Source of the DNA: Lentzea xinjiangensis
GTDB lineage: Bacteria > Actinomycetota > Actinomycetes > Mycobacteriales > Pseudonocardiaceae
Assembly: GCF_900110955.1 (NCBI RefSeq)
Contig: NZ_FOFR01000030.1
Location: 1 to 64,000 of the forward strand
Reading direction: 5' to 3'
DNA length: 64,000 nt
The notes beneath the pieces were generated by a model that made no database searches, was not told the origin of the DNA, and saw only the letters and a program-made list of their open reading frames with translations. A program made the translations under genes and the position numbers. Below are positions 1-8,823 of the stretch, one piece after another (position 1 is the first letter of the stretch; the number at the start of each line of letters is the position of its first letter).

Positions 1-444
1 CCGTCCGGTGCGGGGTCGGTGTCGGGCATGGCCGCCGACCCGGTGGCCGTGGCCGCGAGCAACAACCCGCTGCTCACGACGCTGGTCAGTGCCGTGTCCG
101 GGAAGCTGAACCCGAAGGTGAACCTGGTCTCGACCCTCAACGGTGCCGAGTTCACGGTCTTCGCGCCGGTCGACTCGGCGTTCGCGAAGATCGACGCCGC
201 GACGATCGAGAAGCTCAAGACCGACGACGCGCTGCTGACCAAGATCCTGACCTACCACGTCGTGCCCGGCCAGATCGCCCCGGACAAGATCGCCGGTGAC
301 CAGAAGACCGTGCAGACCGGCACCGTGAAGGTCTCCGGCTCCGGCGACGCGCTGAAGGCCAACGACGCCAACGTGATCTGCGGCGGCGTGAAGACCGCCA
401 ACGCCACCGTGTACCTCATCGACTCGGTCCTGATGCCCGCCTGA
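1..444 (+). CDS. Secreted fasciclin (FAS1) domain protein, 5' end cut by window edge
   Basis: The reading frame is open from base 1, so the start and any signal peptide lie outside the window. The visible 147 residues form one FAS1 domain: the H1 motif is seen as FTVFAPVDSAFAKI and the H2 region as ILTYHVVPGQ, and the protein ends in VYLIDSVLMPA as is usual for the fold. FAS1 domains act extracellularly in adhesion or cell-wall association; single-domain versions such as mycobacterial MPT70 are exported. No membrane segment is seen in the visible part. A strong hairpin terminator follows 26 bases after the stop. Family call is firm; substrate or partner is unknown. Confidence 0.9.
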   Translation, partial: PSGAGSVSGMAADPVAVAASNNPLLTTLVSAVSGKLNPKVNLVSTLNGAEFTVFAPVDSAFAKIDAATIEKLKTDDALLTKILTYHVVPGQIAPDKIAGDQKTVQTGTVKVSGSGDALKANDANVICGGVKTANATVYLIDSVLMPA

Positions 445-469
445 CATCTCCAGGGCAGCAGCACCGGGA

Positions 470-507
470 CTCCGGGAACCGCGATGTGCTTGCGGTTCCC
501 GGAGTTT
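470..507 (+). terminator. Hairpin terminator of the fasciclin gene
   Basis: Perfect 13-bp inverted repeat: CTCCGGGAACCGC at 470-482 and its complement at 492-504, with a 9-base loop, followed by TTT. It sits just downstream of the FAS1 stop codon. Seen directly. Confidence 0.8.
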
Positions 508-611
508 CACGTCCGCCGCTGCCCTCCCGGCCCCGGCGCGGGCCGAAAGATGTGTCGCGGCCCGTCCGCCGTGGTAGCCGGGGGCATCACAAGCCGAAGC
601 GGAGGAGAACG

Positions 612-821
612 ATGAGCGACACGACCACTGTGGACCGCTTGCGCACGGTGCTGGCCGACGTGGCCTATCCGGCGGACAAGGGGCAGCTGGTGGACCACGC
701 CTCGCGCAACAACGCCGACGAGGACACGGTGCACGCCCTGCACTCCATCCCTGATCGGCCGTACGAGTCGTTCGACGAGGTGCTCAGCGTGGTCGCTGTC
801 GACCAGAGCCGGGAAGCGTGA
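612..821 (+). CDS. DUF2795 domain protein
   Basis: A 69-residue acidic protein. The ATG at 612 is chosen because GGAGGA lies at 601-606; the frame is open further upstream but without a good ribosome site. Residues about 10-60 match the small DUF2795 family, with the helix AYPADKGQLVDHA followed by an acidic linker and the NIPDRPYxSxDEVL-type end (here SIPDRPYESFDEVL). Members are small cytoplasmic proteins of unknown function, widespread in actinomycetes. Stands alone between a terminator and gene debris. Confidence 0.8.
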   Translation: MSDTTTVDRLRTVLADVAYPADKGQLVDHASRNNADEDTVHALHSIPDRPYESFDEVLSVVAVDQSREA

Positions 822-836
822 TCGCTCGCCGCGGTC

Positions 837-1125
837 TCACCGGGACCGCGGCGCCATCTGCCGGGTGCCGATGGCCCCGAGGAGGTCGAGCTCGCCGCGG
901 GCGTCGGTTCCGGGGCGTGGCGTGTAGAAGACCACCACGCGAAGGTTGGAGCCCTGCGTGGTGAGGGTGTCGGAGTCCAGGTCGATCTCACCCACTTCCG
1001 GGTGTTCGACGACCTTGTGGCCGCTCTGGTGCTGGGCGACCGACCGCTTGGCCCACAGCTCCCGAAACCGCGGGTTGGGCTCGAGCGCAACATACTGCTG
1101 CGGCAGTTCGAGGACGAACGCGGCC
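837..1125 (-). pseudogene. 3' remnant of an MmyB-type helix-turn-helix regulator
   Basis: The minus strand encodes about 95 residues that match only the C-terminal end of the MmyB ligand-binding domain: NPRFRELWAKRSVAQHQSG, then HPEVGEIDLDSDTL and VVVFYTPRPGTDA. Intact relatives are present at 17322-18188 and 32185-33075 and give the pattern to compare. The N-terminal HTH and most of the ligand domain are missing. Upstream (to the right) the frame runs into an oppositely oriented aldehyde dehydrogenase fragment, so the gene has been cut by a rearrangement. The left end has a normal stop at 837. Confidence 0.65.
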
Positions 1126-1130
1126 GGGCG

Positions 1131-1404
1131 GGACGACGAGGCCGATGCCGTGCGCAGGGCGAACCCCCAGTACGGCCTGGCCACGACTGTCTTCACCGGT
1201 GACCCGGTGCAGGCTCGCCGGGTCGGCCGCCGGATCCAGGCCGGCGGGAGGTGGATCGACACCTGGGGGCTGCTCAGCGAGCAGTTCGAGCAGGTGGGCG
1301 TCAAGGGCAGCGGCTACGGCCACCTGTGCGGCCTGGAAGCCGTCGAGGAGTTCCAGTTCCTGAAGGTCTACGCCGAGATGGACTACGCAGTGGCCCACGG
1401 CTGA
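1131..1404 (+). pseudogene. 3' remnant of an aldehyde dehydrogenase
   Basis: About 90 residues match only the C-terminal end of the ALDH superfamily: the ANPQYGLATTVFTGD segment, RRIQAGGRWIDTW, then VGVKGSGYGHLCGLEAVEEF and a final FLK. The catalytic Cys and Glu regions and the NAD-binding domain are absent. The fragment butts directly against the oppositely oriented MmyB remnant with no spacer gene, the signature of a deletion or inversion joint. Not expected to be functional. Confidence 0.7.
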
Positions 1405-1506
1405 GCACGCCGGTCCGACGGTCGTCGGCACGACGACAGCGTCCGTGCGGGCGACCGTCCGGCGCATCACCGGGATGGACGGTCGCGGGCTGGCAGAATT
1501 CGTTCG

Positions 1507-3482
1507 GTGACCAACAGCTTCACCGGGCACAGCAACGGCCCGGTGTTCCAGGCCCGCGACGTGCACGGTGATGTGCTGTTCGCGGGTTCCGCGCCGCGCG
1601 CCCTCGCCGGGCTGCCGCAGGCCACCGGAACGTTCGTCGGCCGCGACGAGGAACTCCGCCTGCTGCGCGACGTCCGTTGCGCCGTGGTGTCCGGTCTCGC
1701 GGGCGTCGGCAAGACCCAGCTGGTGCTGCACGCCGCACGCCGGGCCGAACGCCCCGGCGGTGAGCTGTTCGTCGACCTGCGGGGCTACGACGAGGACTCG
1801 GTGGTCGGTCCGGCTGAGGCCCTGGACAAGTTCCTGCGCGACCTGGGGGTGGCGGGCGAGCACATCCCGCCGGGAACCGACCAGCGCGCCGGGCTCTACC
1901 GGTCGGTGCTGGCCAGAGCCGAGCCCATGGTGATCGTGCTAGACAATGCCTCGTCCACGGCCCAGGTGGCGCCGCTGCTGCCCGGTACCTCCGCCCACCG
2001 GGTGCTGATCACCAGCAGGAACGTGCTGGTGGGGTTGGACGACGCCGAACCCGTCGTGCTCGGCACCCTCGCCGACGCCCACGCCGCCGAGCTCGTCGGC
2101 GACCCGGACCTCGCTGCCCTGTGCGGCAACCTCCCGCTCGCGCTCCGGATCATGGCGGCGCTGCGCAAGCACCACCCCGAGGTCGACTGGGTGGCGGAGC
2201 TGCGCCGGACCGACCCGCTTGAGGTGCTCGACGACGGGGACACCCGCAGCGTCGACGCGGCGTTCGACCTGTCGTACCGCTTCCTGGCCGCGGACGAACG
2301 GAGGCTGTTCCGCCTGCTGGCACTCCACCCCGGTGACGAGATCGCCGAGGAGGGCGCGCGAGCGCTCGCCGGCCTGCCGCCTGCCCGCACGGGCGCGCTG
2401 CTGCGCCGGCTGGTGCGGGCGCACCTGCTCGAACGCGGGCAGGCTCCGGGCACCTACCGCTTCCACGACCTGGTCCGGCTGCACGCGCGGCGGTGCCTCG
2501 CCGACGAGACCGCGACGACGGTCGCGACGCGGCGGTCACCCGCGTTCTCCACCACTACCTCGCCGAGGCGGAGACCGGGTACCGCGCGTTGGGCTCGATG
2601 GAGGACGACGGCGGCGACGTCCGCGACTGGGTCCGGGCGCGGTCGCGGCTGGACCGGATCAGGCCGGCTCTCGTCGCGGCCGTGGCGGTGGCCGCGGACC
2701 TGGGCCGGCACGACGCGGTCTGCCACTTCGCGCTGATGCTGAGCGGGTACCTCTTCCACCGGCGGCGGTGGCACGACCAGGTCGCGGTCACCGAGCTCGG
2801 TCTGCGGTCGGCACTCGTGCTGGGGGTCCGGTCCCGGGTGGGCCCGATGCACGAGACGCTCGGCCGGGCGCTCTGCGGGCTCAACGAGCACGACCGGGCG
2901 AAGCACCACCTCGCGGAGGCCCTCGCGATCGGCCGGGCGTGCGGCGACAGGTCCGCGGAGGCCAGGGTGTGGAAGCTGCTGGGAACGGTGCACACGCGAT
3001 GCCGGGAGTTCGGCGACGCCATGGGCTGCTTCCGGCAGGCGTTGTCGATCAGCGACGAGCTGGGCGACCCGGTGTCCCGCGCGCACACCGAGTCGGAGAT
3101 CGCCAGGACGTACCTCGCGGCGGGCGACCTCGGCGCGGCGGCCGCCGTCTACGAGAGCCAGCTCCCGTTCTACCGGCAGGTGGGCGCGGTGACGATCGAA
3201 GCGTTCGTGCTGAACCAGCTCGGCACCGTCCACGCGATGCTCGGCGACTTCGACGAAGCCCTGCGACGGCTCCGGGAGGCGCAGGTGGTCAGCCGGAGTC
3301 TCGACGACGAGTACGCCGTGGCCGCCGCCGCGCTCCGGATCGGCACGGTGCACCTCCAACTGGGGCAGGTCCGCGAGGCGAAGGCCGCCTTCCACTGCGC
3401 GCTGAAGGGCTTCGAGGCCGGCGGAGCAACGGACCGGGAACTGCGAAACCTGCTGGCCCAGCTCGAAGACGGGCCGCGCTGA
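1507..3482 (+). pseudogene. NB-ARC/TPR regulator-like protein, frameshifted
   Basis: The first part (1507 to about 2520) encodes an N-terminal strand-rich leader typical of NB-ARC/TPR proteins, a P-loop (SGLAGVGKTQLVLHA), a Walker B-like MVIVLDNASS, a GNLPLALRI motif and the RFHDLVRLHA helix that precedes TPRs. The rest continues one frame back (about 2510-3482) with VTRVLHHYLAEAETGYRAL and five to six TPR units such as FGDAMGCFRQALSISDELG. A one-base loss near 2510-2530, in a CGACGA-rich stretch, would explain the break. With the shift repaired the protein is about 650 residues and resembles AfsR-type STAND ATPases without the SARP DNA-binding domain. It could be a real mutation, a sequence error or, less likely, programmed frameshifting. 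Confidence 0.75.
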
Positions 3483-3586
3483 ACCTCCTCTGACCGCACG
3501 CGCTTCGAGCCTGTCGCTTCCGGCCGCAGGTCCGGATCTGTGGGTTGGTTGTCCTTGAGGACCTGTCGCTTCCTCGCGAGACTTCG

Positions 3587-4558
3587 GTGGTGGCAGATGT
3601 GGACCGGCGCGATGTCGTCGTCGTGGTGTGCGCGGGTGTGGTGCTGCTCGACCTCGCCGGGCCCGTCCAGGTCCTGACCGGCGCGGGCGGCTACCGGTTG
3701 CGCCTCGCCTCGCTCGACGGTCACGCGGTGCTCTCGGACACGGGGGTGGTGCTGAACGTCGACTGTGCACTGTCCGATGTGGATGGACCGGTGGACACGG
3801 TCGTCGTTCCAGGGCCGCCGCCGAGCCTGCCCGACCGGTTCCCCCCGGCGCTGATCGCCGGGATCGCCCGGCTCGGCGGTGCCGCACGCCGCGTCGCCTC
3901 GGTGTGCACCGGTGCGTTCCTGCTGGCCGAGGCGGGGCTGCTCGCCGGGAGGCAGGCGACGACGCACTGGTCGATGTGCGCCGAGCTGGCCGCGCGGTTC
4001 CCCGACGTCGCCGTGCGGCCGAACGCCATCCACGTGCGCGACGGCCGGGTGGTGACCTCGGCGGGCGTGACCGCCGGCATCGACATGGCCCTCGCGCTCG
4101 TCGAGGAGGACCGGGGCGCGGACGTCGCCAGGAACATCGCGCGGCACCTCGTCGTGTTCCTGCAACGTCCCGGCGGCCAGTCCCAGTTCAGCGCGTGGGG
4201 CGACGTTCCGGCGCCGCGCACCCCAGCACTGCGCGCCGTGCTCGACACGGTCGCGGCCGAGCCCGCGGCCGATCACTCCCTGGCCGGGATGGCCGCCAGG
4301 GCGATGGTGAGCGAGCGCCACCTGACCCGCCTGTTCCGGCGCGAGCTCGGGATCACGCCCGGCCAGTACGTCACCAGGGTCCGCGTCGAGGCGGCCCGCA
4401 CCCTGCTCGAGTCGAGCGACGCCGGCGTGGAGGTCGTGGCCCGCCGGTGCGGCTGGGGGTCCGACGAGACCATGCGTCGCGTCTTCCTCCAGGTCCTCGG
4501 CACCACCCCCACCGAATACCGGCACCGCTTCACCCGCCTCGTGGAGGAGAAGATCTGA
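3587..4558 (+). CDS. GlxA-type transcriptional regulator (DJ-1/PfpI + AraC)
   Basis: Two domains are visible. Residues about 5-170 are DJ-1/PfpI-like, with the nucleophile-elbow-like segment VASVCTGAFLLAEAG. Residues about 220-320 are an AraC DNA-binding domain with two HTHs (SLAGMAARAMVSERHLTRLF and VVARRCGWGSDETMRRVF). The start is uncertain: GTG codons at 3587, 3590 and 3599 are in frame and none has a clear ribosome site. The stop overlaps the next gene's ATG (ATGA), so this regulator and the HD protein form a translationally coupled pair, and the regulator probably controls its own operon. The inducer is unknown. Confidence 0.88.
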   Translation: MVADVDRRDVVVVVCAGVVLLDLAGPVQVLTGAGGYRLRLASLDGHAVLSDTGVVLNVDCALSDVDGPVDTVVVPGPPPSLPDRFPPALIAGIARLGGAARRVASVCTGAFLLAEAGLLAGRQATTHWSMCAELAARFPDVAVRPNAIHVRDGRVVTSAGVTAGIDMALALVEEDRGADVARNIARHLVVFLQRPGGQSQFSAWGDVPAPRTPALRAVLDTVAAEPAADHSLAGMAARAMVSERHLTRLFRRELGITPGQYVTRVRVEAARTLLESSDAGVEVVARRCGWGSDETMRRVFLQVLGTTPTEYRHRFTRLVEEKI

Positions 4559-5304
4559 TGACCCGTCCCGTTTCCCGCCGTGCCGTGCTGGGCGGCGCCG
4601 CGGCCGCCGCCGGAGTCGTGCTCGGCGGACCCGCCGCCGGCGCGAGCCAGGCCGACCTGTCCCTTCCCGCCACCCGCCTGGCGCGGCGCGCCCACGAGCT
4701 GGTGGCCCGGACGCACCAACCGTTCCTGCACAACCACAGCGTGCGCAGCTTCCTGTTCGCCCGCGCGGCCGCCGACCGGCAGGGCAGGCGCCCGGACGCG
4801 GACTACGACGCCGAGCTGGTGTTCCTCATCTGCGTGCTGCACGACATGGGGCTGACCGACGAGGGGAACACCGACCAGCGGTTCGAGGTCGCCGGCGCCG
4901 ACCTCGCCGCGCGGTTCCTGGAAGAACAGGGCCTGACCGACCGGCGGGTGGACACGGTGTGGGAAGCCATCGCCCTGCACACCTCCCCGCAGGTGCACGA
5001 GTCCCCGGTGTTCCGGCGCCGCCGTCCCGCCGAGATCGGCATCGCGCTGACCGGGATCGGCATCGACGTGCTCGGCGTCGGCGCCGACCGGCTCCCGCCG
5101 GGCTTCGCCGACCGCGTCCACGCGCGCCATCCCCGCCTCGGCGGCAGCCGCGCCCTCACCGAGGCCATCCTCGGCCAGGCCCTCGCCAACCCCCGCAAGG
5201 CGCCCCCGATGACGCTCCCCGGCGAGATCCTCCACCAGCGCCATCCGTCGTTGCCCTACCGGACCTGGGACATGACCCTCGACGCGAGCACCTGGGCGGA
5301 CTGA
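4558..5304 (+). CDS. Tat-exported HD-domain protein, cyanamide hydratase-like
   Basis: The 248-residue product begins with a twin-arginine signal (SRRAVLGGAAAAAG, residues 5-18) and an Ala-rich cleavage region. The body is an HD fold: HNHSVRSFLFA supplies the first His, VLHDMGLTD the HD pair, and ALHTSPQV a later His, the arrangement of Ddi2/cyanamide hydratase-like HD proteins. Those enzymes hydrate nitriles or hydrolyse small substrates with a metal centre. Export by Tat would suit a protein folded with its metal in the cytoplasm. Coupled by ATGA to the upstream GlxA-type regulator. The true substrate is unknown. Confidence 0.78.
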   Translation: MTRPVSRRAVLGGAAAAAGVVLGGPAAGASQADLSLPATRLARRAHELVARTHQPFLHNHSVRSFLFARAAADRQGRRPDADYDAELVFLICVLHDMGLTDEGNTDQRFEVAGADLAARFLEEQGLTDRRVDTVWEAIALHTSPQVHESPVFRRRRPAEIGIALTGIGIDVLGVGADRLPPGFADRVHARHPRLGGSRALTEAILGQALANPRKAPPMTLPGEILHQRHPSLPYRTWDMTLDASTWAD

Positions 5305-5435
5305 CGACGCCGGTCCGGCGTCGTGGTGTCCTGGGGGGCGAATCAGGCGGAGGTCAGGGGGAACCCTGATGGCAGGGCGTGCGGCCGCGGGCAGGCTGGA
5401 GGCGTCAAGGGGACATCCGCAGTTCGAGGAGAGTC

Positions 5436-5726
5436 ATGAGCGAATCCAGGTCCGAGTCCGCCCGCACCGCCGTCGACTCCGTGGTCGACGCCGTTCGCGG
5501 ACTGGTCGACGAGGGCATCAACCGTCGTGTCGTCGTCCGCGACAGCAAGGACGACGTGGTGCTGGAGGTGCCGGTGGCTCTGGGGTTGGTCGCGGCGCTG
5601 GCCGCGCCGGTGGCCACGACGATCGGCGCCGGTGTCGCGCTGGTCGGCAAGTGCGACATCAAGCTCGAGAACCGCCGGCGGGCCGGCGCCCAGCCCGTGC
5701 GGACGGCCGACACCGACCAGGTGTAG
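5436..5726 (+). CDS. DUF4342-like small protein
   Basis: A 96-residue protein with start ATG at 5436 preceded by CGAGGAGAG. The middle reads as a basic, strand-forming patch (NRRVVVRDSKDDVVLEVPV) followed by one hydrophobic segment (ALGLVAALAAPVATTIGAGVA) and KCDIKLE. This is the layout of DUF4342-type proteins, which are possibly membrane-associated and of unknown role. A hairpin shared with the convergent GH43 gene follows. Confidence 0.65.
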   Translation: MSESRSESARTAVDSVVDAVRGLVDEGINRRVVVRDSKDDVVLEVPVALGLVAALAAPVATTIGAGVALVGKCDIKLENRRRAGAQPVRTADTDQV

Positions 5727-5775
5727 CCACCGGCGGGCGTCACCGACCGGCGACGCCTGGTCCGGTGGAGCGCTC

Positions 5776-5805
5776 GCACCCCGGCGGGTGACACCGCCGG
5801 GGTGC
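5776..5805. terminator. Bidirectional hairpin between convergent genes
   Basis: Perfect 12-bp inverted repeat GCACCCCGGCGG (5776-5787) and its complement (5794-5805) with a 6-base loop. It lies between the stop of the DUF4342-like gene and the stop of the GH43 gene at 5815, so it can serve both strands. Confidence 0.75.
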
Positions 5806-5814
5806 GGTCACCGG

Positions 5815-7290
5815 TCAGCCGGTCGGCTCGCCCGATGGCGCGGCCAGCGGGGTGCCCAGCCGGACCGGGGTGCCGAAGTCGGGCGTTCCGTCGGCTTTCC
5901 AGCCGAACTTCTGCGCGCGGGTGGACCGGTTCATGTCGCAGCCGCCCGAGGCGCTGTCGTTGGCGTGGTAGACGATCCAGTCCTCGGTGCCGTCGGGCGA
6001 CTTGAAGAAGCCGTTGTGGCCGGGGGCGAACACGCCGTTGCCGTCGTTGCGCTGGAACACCGGGTCCGGCGACTTCGTCCAGTGCGACCGGTTGAGCGGA
6101 TCGGACCCGGTGAGGGTGAGCAGGCCGAGCTTGTAGTCCGGGCCCCAGCAGGCGCTGGCCGAGTAGACGATCATGACGCGGCCGTTGCGGTACAACGGTT
6201 CCGCGCCCTCGTTGACCGCTCCCGTCTGCCGTTCCCACGCCAGCGTGGGCTGCGAGATCGTGCGGCGCGCGCCGCTGGTCGTGTACGGGTTGGCCAGCGG
6301 GGTGATGGTCAGGCTCTGGGTGCCGTCCATCGCGCTGCCCATCAGGTAGAGCTTGCCGTTGTGCTGCAGGATGCTCGGGTCCAGCTCCCAGGTGGAGCCG
6401 AGATCGGCCTTGAACGCGTACGGGCCCATCGGATCGGTGCCCGCGCTCTCCAGCACGTGCAGGCGCTGGGTGGGGTTGTAGTCCGGGACGTTCCGCCCGG
6501 CCACGTAGTACAGGTACCAGCGGCCGTTCAGCAGGTGGAACTCCGGCGCCCACATGTTGCAGCACCCGTCGGGCCGGCCGGACAGGTCGAAGATCACGGT
6601 GTCCGGGGCGCTCGCCAGACCGGCCAGCGTGCGGGACCGGCGCATGGTGATCGTCGAGTTCCAGGTCGTCGTGGCCAGGTAGTAGTAGCCGTTGTGGTGC
6701 TGCAGCCACGGGTCGGGACCGTTGCGCTTGATCGGGTTGGTGAACGTGCCGGGCGTGCTCGATCCCACCCGGACGAGCTGCCACTGCTGGTTGAGGCCCC
6801 CGGTGTCGGGCCACTGGATGACCTGGGCGCCGTCGGCGGTCGAGAAGTCCAGGACGTCGAGGGCCTTGCCGCTGGCGCGGTTGACCAGGCGGACGTGGCC
6901 GCCGTCGGAGTCGGCCAGCCGGAACTGCTGGCCGGTGCGGCCCGCGTCGGTGGTCTGCACGAGGCCGGTCCGGTCGGCGGTGGAGGGGAAGTCCAGCACC
7001 TTGCCGCTGTGCCGGGACCTCAGCCGGTAGTAGCCGCCGCCGGAGTCCACGAACTGCCACTGCTGCCAGGCGCCGTCGTTGCGCGACCACTGCACGATCG
7101 GCGCTCCGTCGTTCGTGGCGAGGTTGTACACGTCCAACGCCTTGCCGCTGTTGCGGTTCACCAGAACGTAGGACGCGCTGGTGTCCACTGTGGCCGCCAG
7201 TACCGGGTGCGGTGACGCCACCGCGGTCGTGCCCACCACCACGGCGGTGGCGAGCAAGGCGTTGATGCGCTTGAGGATTGCCTTCGTCAC
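5815..7290 (-). CDS. Secreted GH43 family glycosidase with N-terminal ricin-type CBM13
   Basis: The GTG at 7290 is chosen because GGGAGAAG lies just upstream on the coding strand; the product is 491 residues with a signal peptide (about 1-30). Residues about 35-170 are a ricin-B/CBM13 beta-trefoil with repeated QW motifs (WQQWQF, NQQWQLV). The rest is a GH43 five-bladed propeller: GPDPWLQHHNGYYYLA gives the catalytic-base Asp, ELDPSILQHNG the pKa-modulating Asp and NEGAEPLYRNG the acid Glu. Likely an arabinofuranosidase or related enzyme on arabinan or arabinoxylan outside the cell. It is the last gene of a three-gene operon (40 bases after the previous gene). Confidence 0.9.
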   Translation of the reverse strand: MTKAILKRINALLATAVVVGTTAVASPHPVLAATVDTSASYVLVNRNSGKALDVYNLATNDGAPIVQWSRNDGAWQQWQFVDSGGGYYRLRSRHSGKVLDFPSTADRTGLVQTTDAGRTGQQFRLADSDGGHVRLVNRASGKALDVLDFSTADGAQVIQWPDTGGLNQQWQLVRVGSSTPGTFTNPIKRNGPDPWLQHHNGYYYLATTTWNSTITMRRSRTLAGLASAPDTVIFDLSGRPDGCCNMWAPEFHLLNGRWYLYYVAGRNVPDYNPTQRLHVLESAGTDPMGPYAFKADLGSTWELDPSILQHNGKLYLMGSAMDGTQSLTITPLANPYTTSGARRTISQPTLAWERQTGAVNEGAEPLYRNGRVMIVYSASACWGPDYKLGLLTLTGSDPLNRSHWTKSPDPVFQRNDGNGVFAPGHNGFFKSPDGTEDWIVYHANDSASGGCDMNRSTRAQKFGWKADGTPDFGTPVRLGTPLAAPSGEPTG

Positions 7291-7330
7291 GTGTCTTCTC
7301 CCTGCCTCGGCTTCCCTTCCCGCGTGGACG

Positions 7331-8770
7331 TCATTCCAGCACGAACGTCGCGTCCGCCCGTCCCTGCGCATCGGTCACCGCCTGCACGTGGAGCAGGCCG
7401 TTGACGTGCCGGATGTAGCGTCCGGGGAGGTTGGCCGATTCGAACGACACCGCCGAGCCGGCCGCGAGCCCCGCGCGCTGCGAGAAGCTGGCGTCACCGC
7501 GGAACAGCGCCGTGCCGTCGTTGCGCTCGACCCACAGCTCGGAGTTGCGGTGGCGCAGGTGGTAGCCGGGGAAGTTGGTCGACTCCAGCGACACCGTGCC
7601 GCCGCCCGCCAGTCCCGGCACCACCTTGAACTGCGAGTCGGCGAGCGGGGACACGGCGGCTTCCAGCTTCGCGCGGTACTCCCAGTGCCGCACGAAGCGG
7701 TCGGCGGCGTTGTAGGACCTGAGCCGGACCGGGGTGGCGCCGTCCGGCACCGGGATGCCGAAGTCCGGTGTGCCGTCGGCCTTGTAGTAGACCTTCTGCA
7801 CGCGCGTGCGGCGGTTCGGGTCGTTGAGCGGGTCACCGCTGATGTCGCGGTAGTTGCGGTCGTGGTAGACCATGACGTCGCTTTGACCGTCCTCGGACAC
7901 CGTGAACGAGTTGTGCCCGGGCCCGTACTGGCCGGTCGCGGCGCTGCTGCTGAACACCGGGGTGGGGCTCTTGGTCCACGACGCCGCGTTGAGCGGGTCC
8001 GCCGACGCCGGGGCGGTCAGCATGCCCAGGCAGTAGTTCGCGTCGGTCGCGCTGGCCGAGTAGGTCAGGAAGATCTTCCCGTTGCGCTGCAGCACCGCCG
8101 GTCCCTCCGCCACCTTGTACCCGCGGGTCTCCCAGGCCAGCGCCGGCACCGTGAGCCGGGTGACCGGGCCGGTGATCGTCCACGGGTTCGCGCCCATGCG
8201 GGCGATGTAGAGGTTGGAGTTCGTGGCGATGCCCGGTTCCTGCTGCGCCCACGTCAGGTACCGCACGCCGTTGTGCGCGAACGTGGACGCGTCCAGTGCG
8301 AAGGTGTCCCACGGGGTCGTGATGCGGCCGCGTTCGGTCCACGTGCCGGTCAGCGGGTTGGCGCTCGACGTCTCCAGCACGTACATCCGGATGCGCCAGA
8401 TGTCGTCACTGCGCCCGGCGGCGAAGTACACGTACCACTTGCCATTGATGAAGTGGATCTCCGGCGCCCAGATGTGCGCGCCCATCTCACCGCTCGAGTG
8501 CTTGCGCCAGATGACGGTTTCCGGCGCCGAGGCCAGACCCTGGATCGTGGTCGCGCGGCGCAGGACGATCCGGTCGTACTCCGGGACGGTCGCGGTGAAG
8601 TAGTAGAACCCGTCGGTGTGCTTGACGATGTGGGGGTCGGCGCGCTGCTCCGCTATCGGGTTCGTGTACCGCACCGCGGGTGTGGCGGCCGCGTGCGGTG
8701 CGGGCAGACCGAGGACGCAGGTGACGGCGACCAGCAGGAGCACGGCCGCGCGGTGGAGGGCTGCCTTCAT
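7331..8770 (-). CDS. Secreted GH43 arabinofuranosidase-like enzyme with C-terminal AbfB (CBM42) domain
   Basis: Start ATG at 8770 follows GAAAGGACAG. Residues 1-28 are a signal peptide. The GH43 propeller spans about 33-335, with RADPHIVKHTDGFYYF (base Asp), FALDASTFAHNG (second Asp) and VAEGPAVLQRNG (acid Glu). Residues about 345-479 are an AbfB/CBM42 beta-trefoil that binds arabinose side chains, recognised by the repeated units PGYHLRHRNSELWVER and PGRYIRHVNGLLHV. This architecture is usual for extracellular alpha-L-arabinofuranosidases. Middle gene of the operon; 53 bases separate it from the endo-arabinanase gene. Confidence 0.92.
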   Translation of the reverse strand: MKAALHRAAVLLLVAVTCVLGLPAPHAAATPAVRYTNPIAEQRADPHIVKHTDGFYYFTATVPEYDRIVLRRATTIQGLASAPETVIWRKHSSGEMGAHIWAPEIHFINGKWYVYFAAGRSDDIWRIRMYVLETSSANPLTGTWTERGRITTPWDTFALDASTFAHNGVRYLTWAQQEPGIATNSNLYIARMGANPWTITGPVTRLTVPALAWETRGYKVAEGPAVLQRNGKIFLTYSASATDANYCLGMLTAPASADPLNAASWTKSPTPVFSSSAATGQYGPGHNSFTVSEDGQSDVMVYHDRNYRDISGDPLNDPNRRTRVQKVYYKADGTPDFGIPVPDGATPVRLRSYNAADRFVRHWEYRAKLEAAVSPLADSQFKVVPGLAGGGTVSLESTNFPGYHLRHRNSELWVERNDGTALFRGDASFSQRAGLAAGSAVSFESANLPGRYIRHVNGLLHVQAVTDAQGRADATFVLE

Positions 8771-8823
8771 CGACTGTCCTTTCAGGCCAGTGGTGCGGAG
8801 GCGGTGAACGCCGGGGGAGGCTC

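Noticed and set aside
1507..3482. Programmed -1 frameshifting in the NB-ARC/TPR gene
   Set aside because: No slippery heptamer or following pseudoknot is evident near 2510-2530; a simple indel is more economical.
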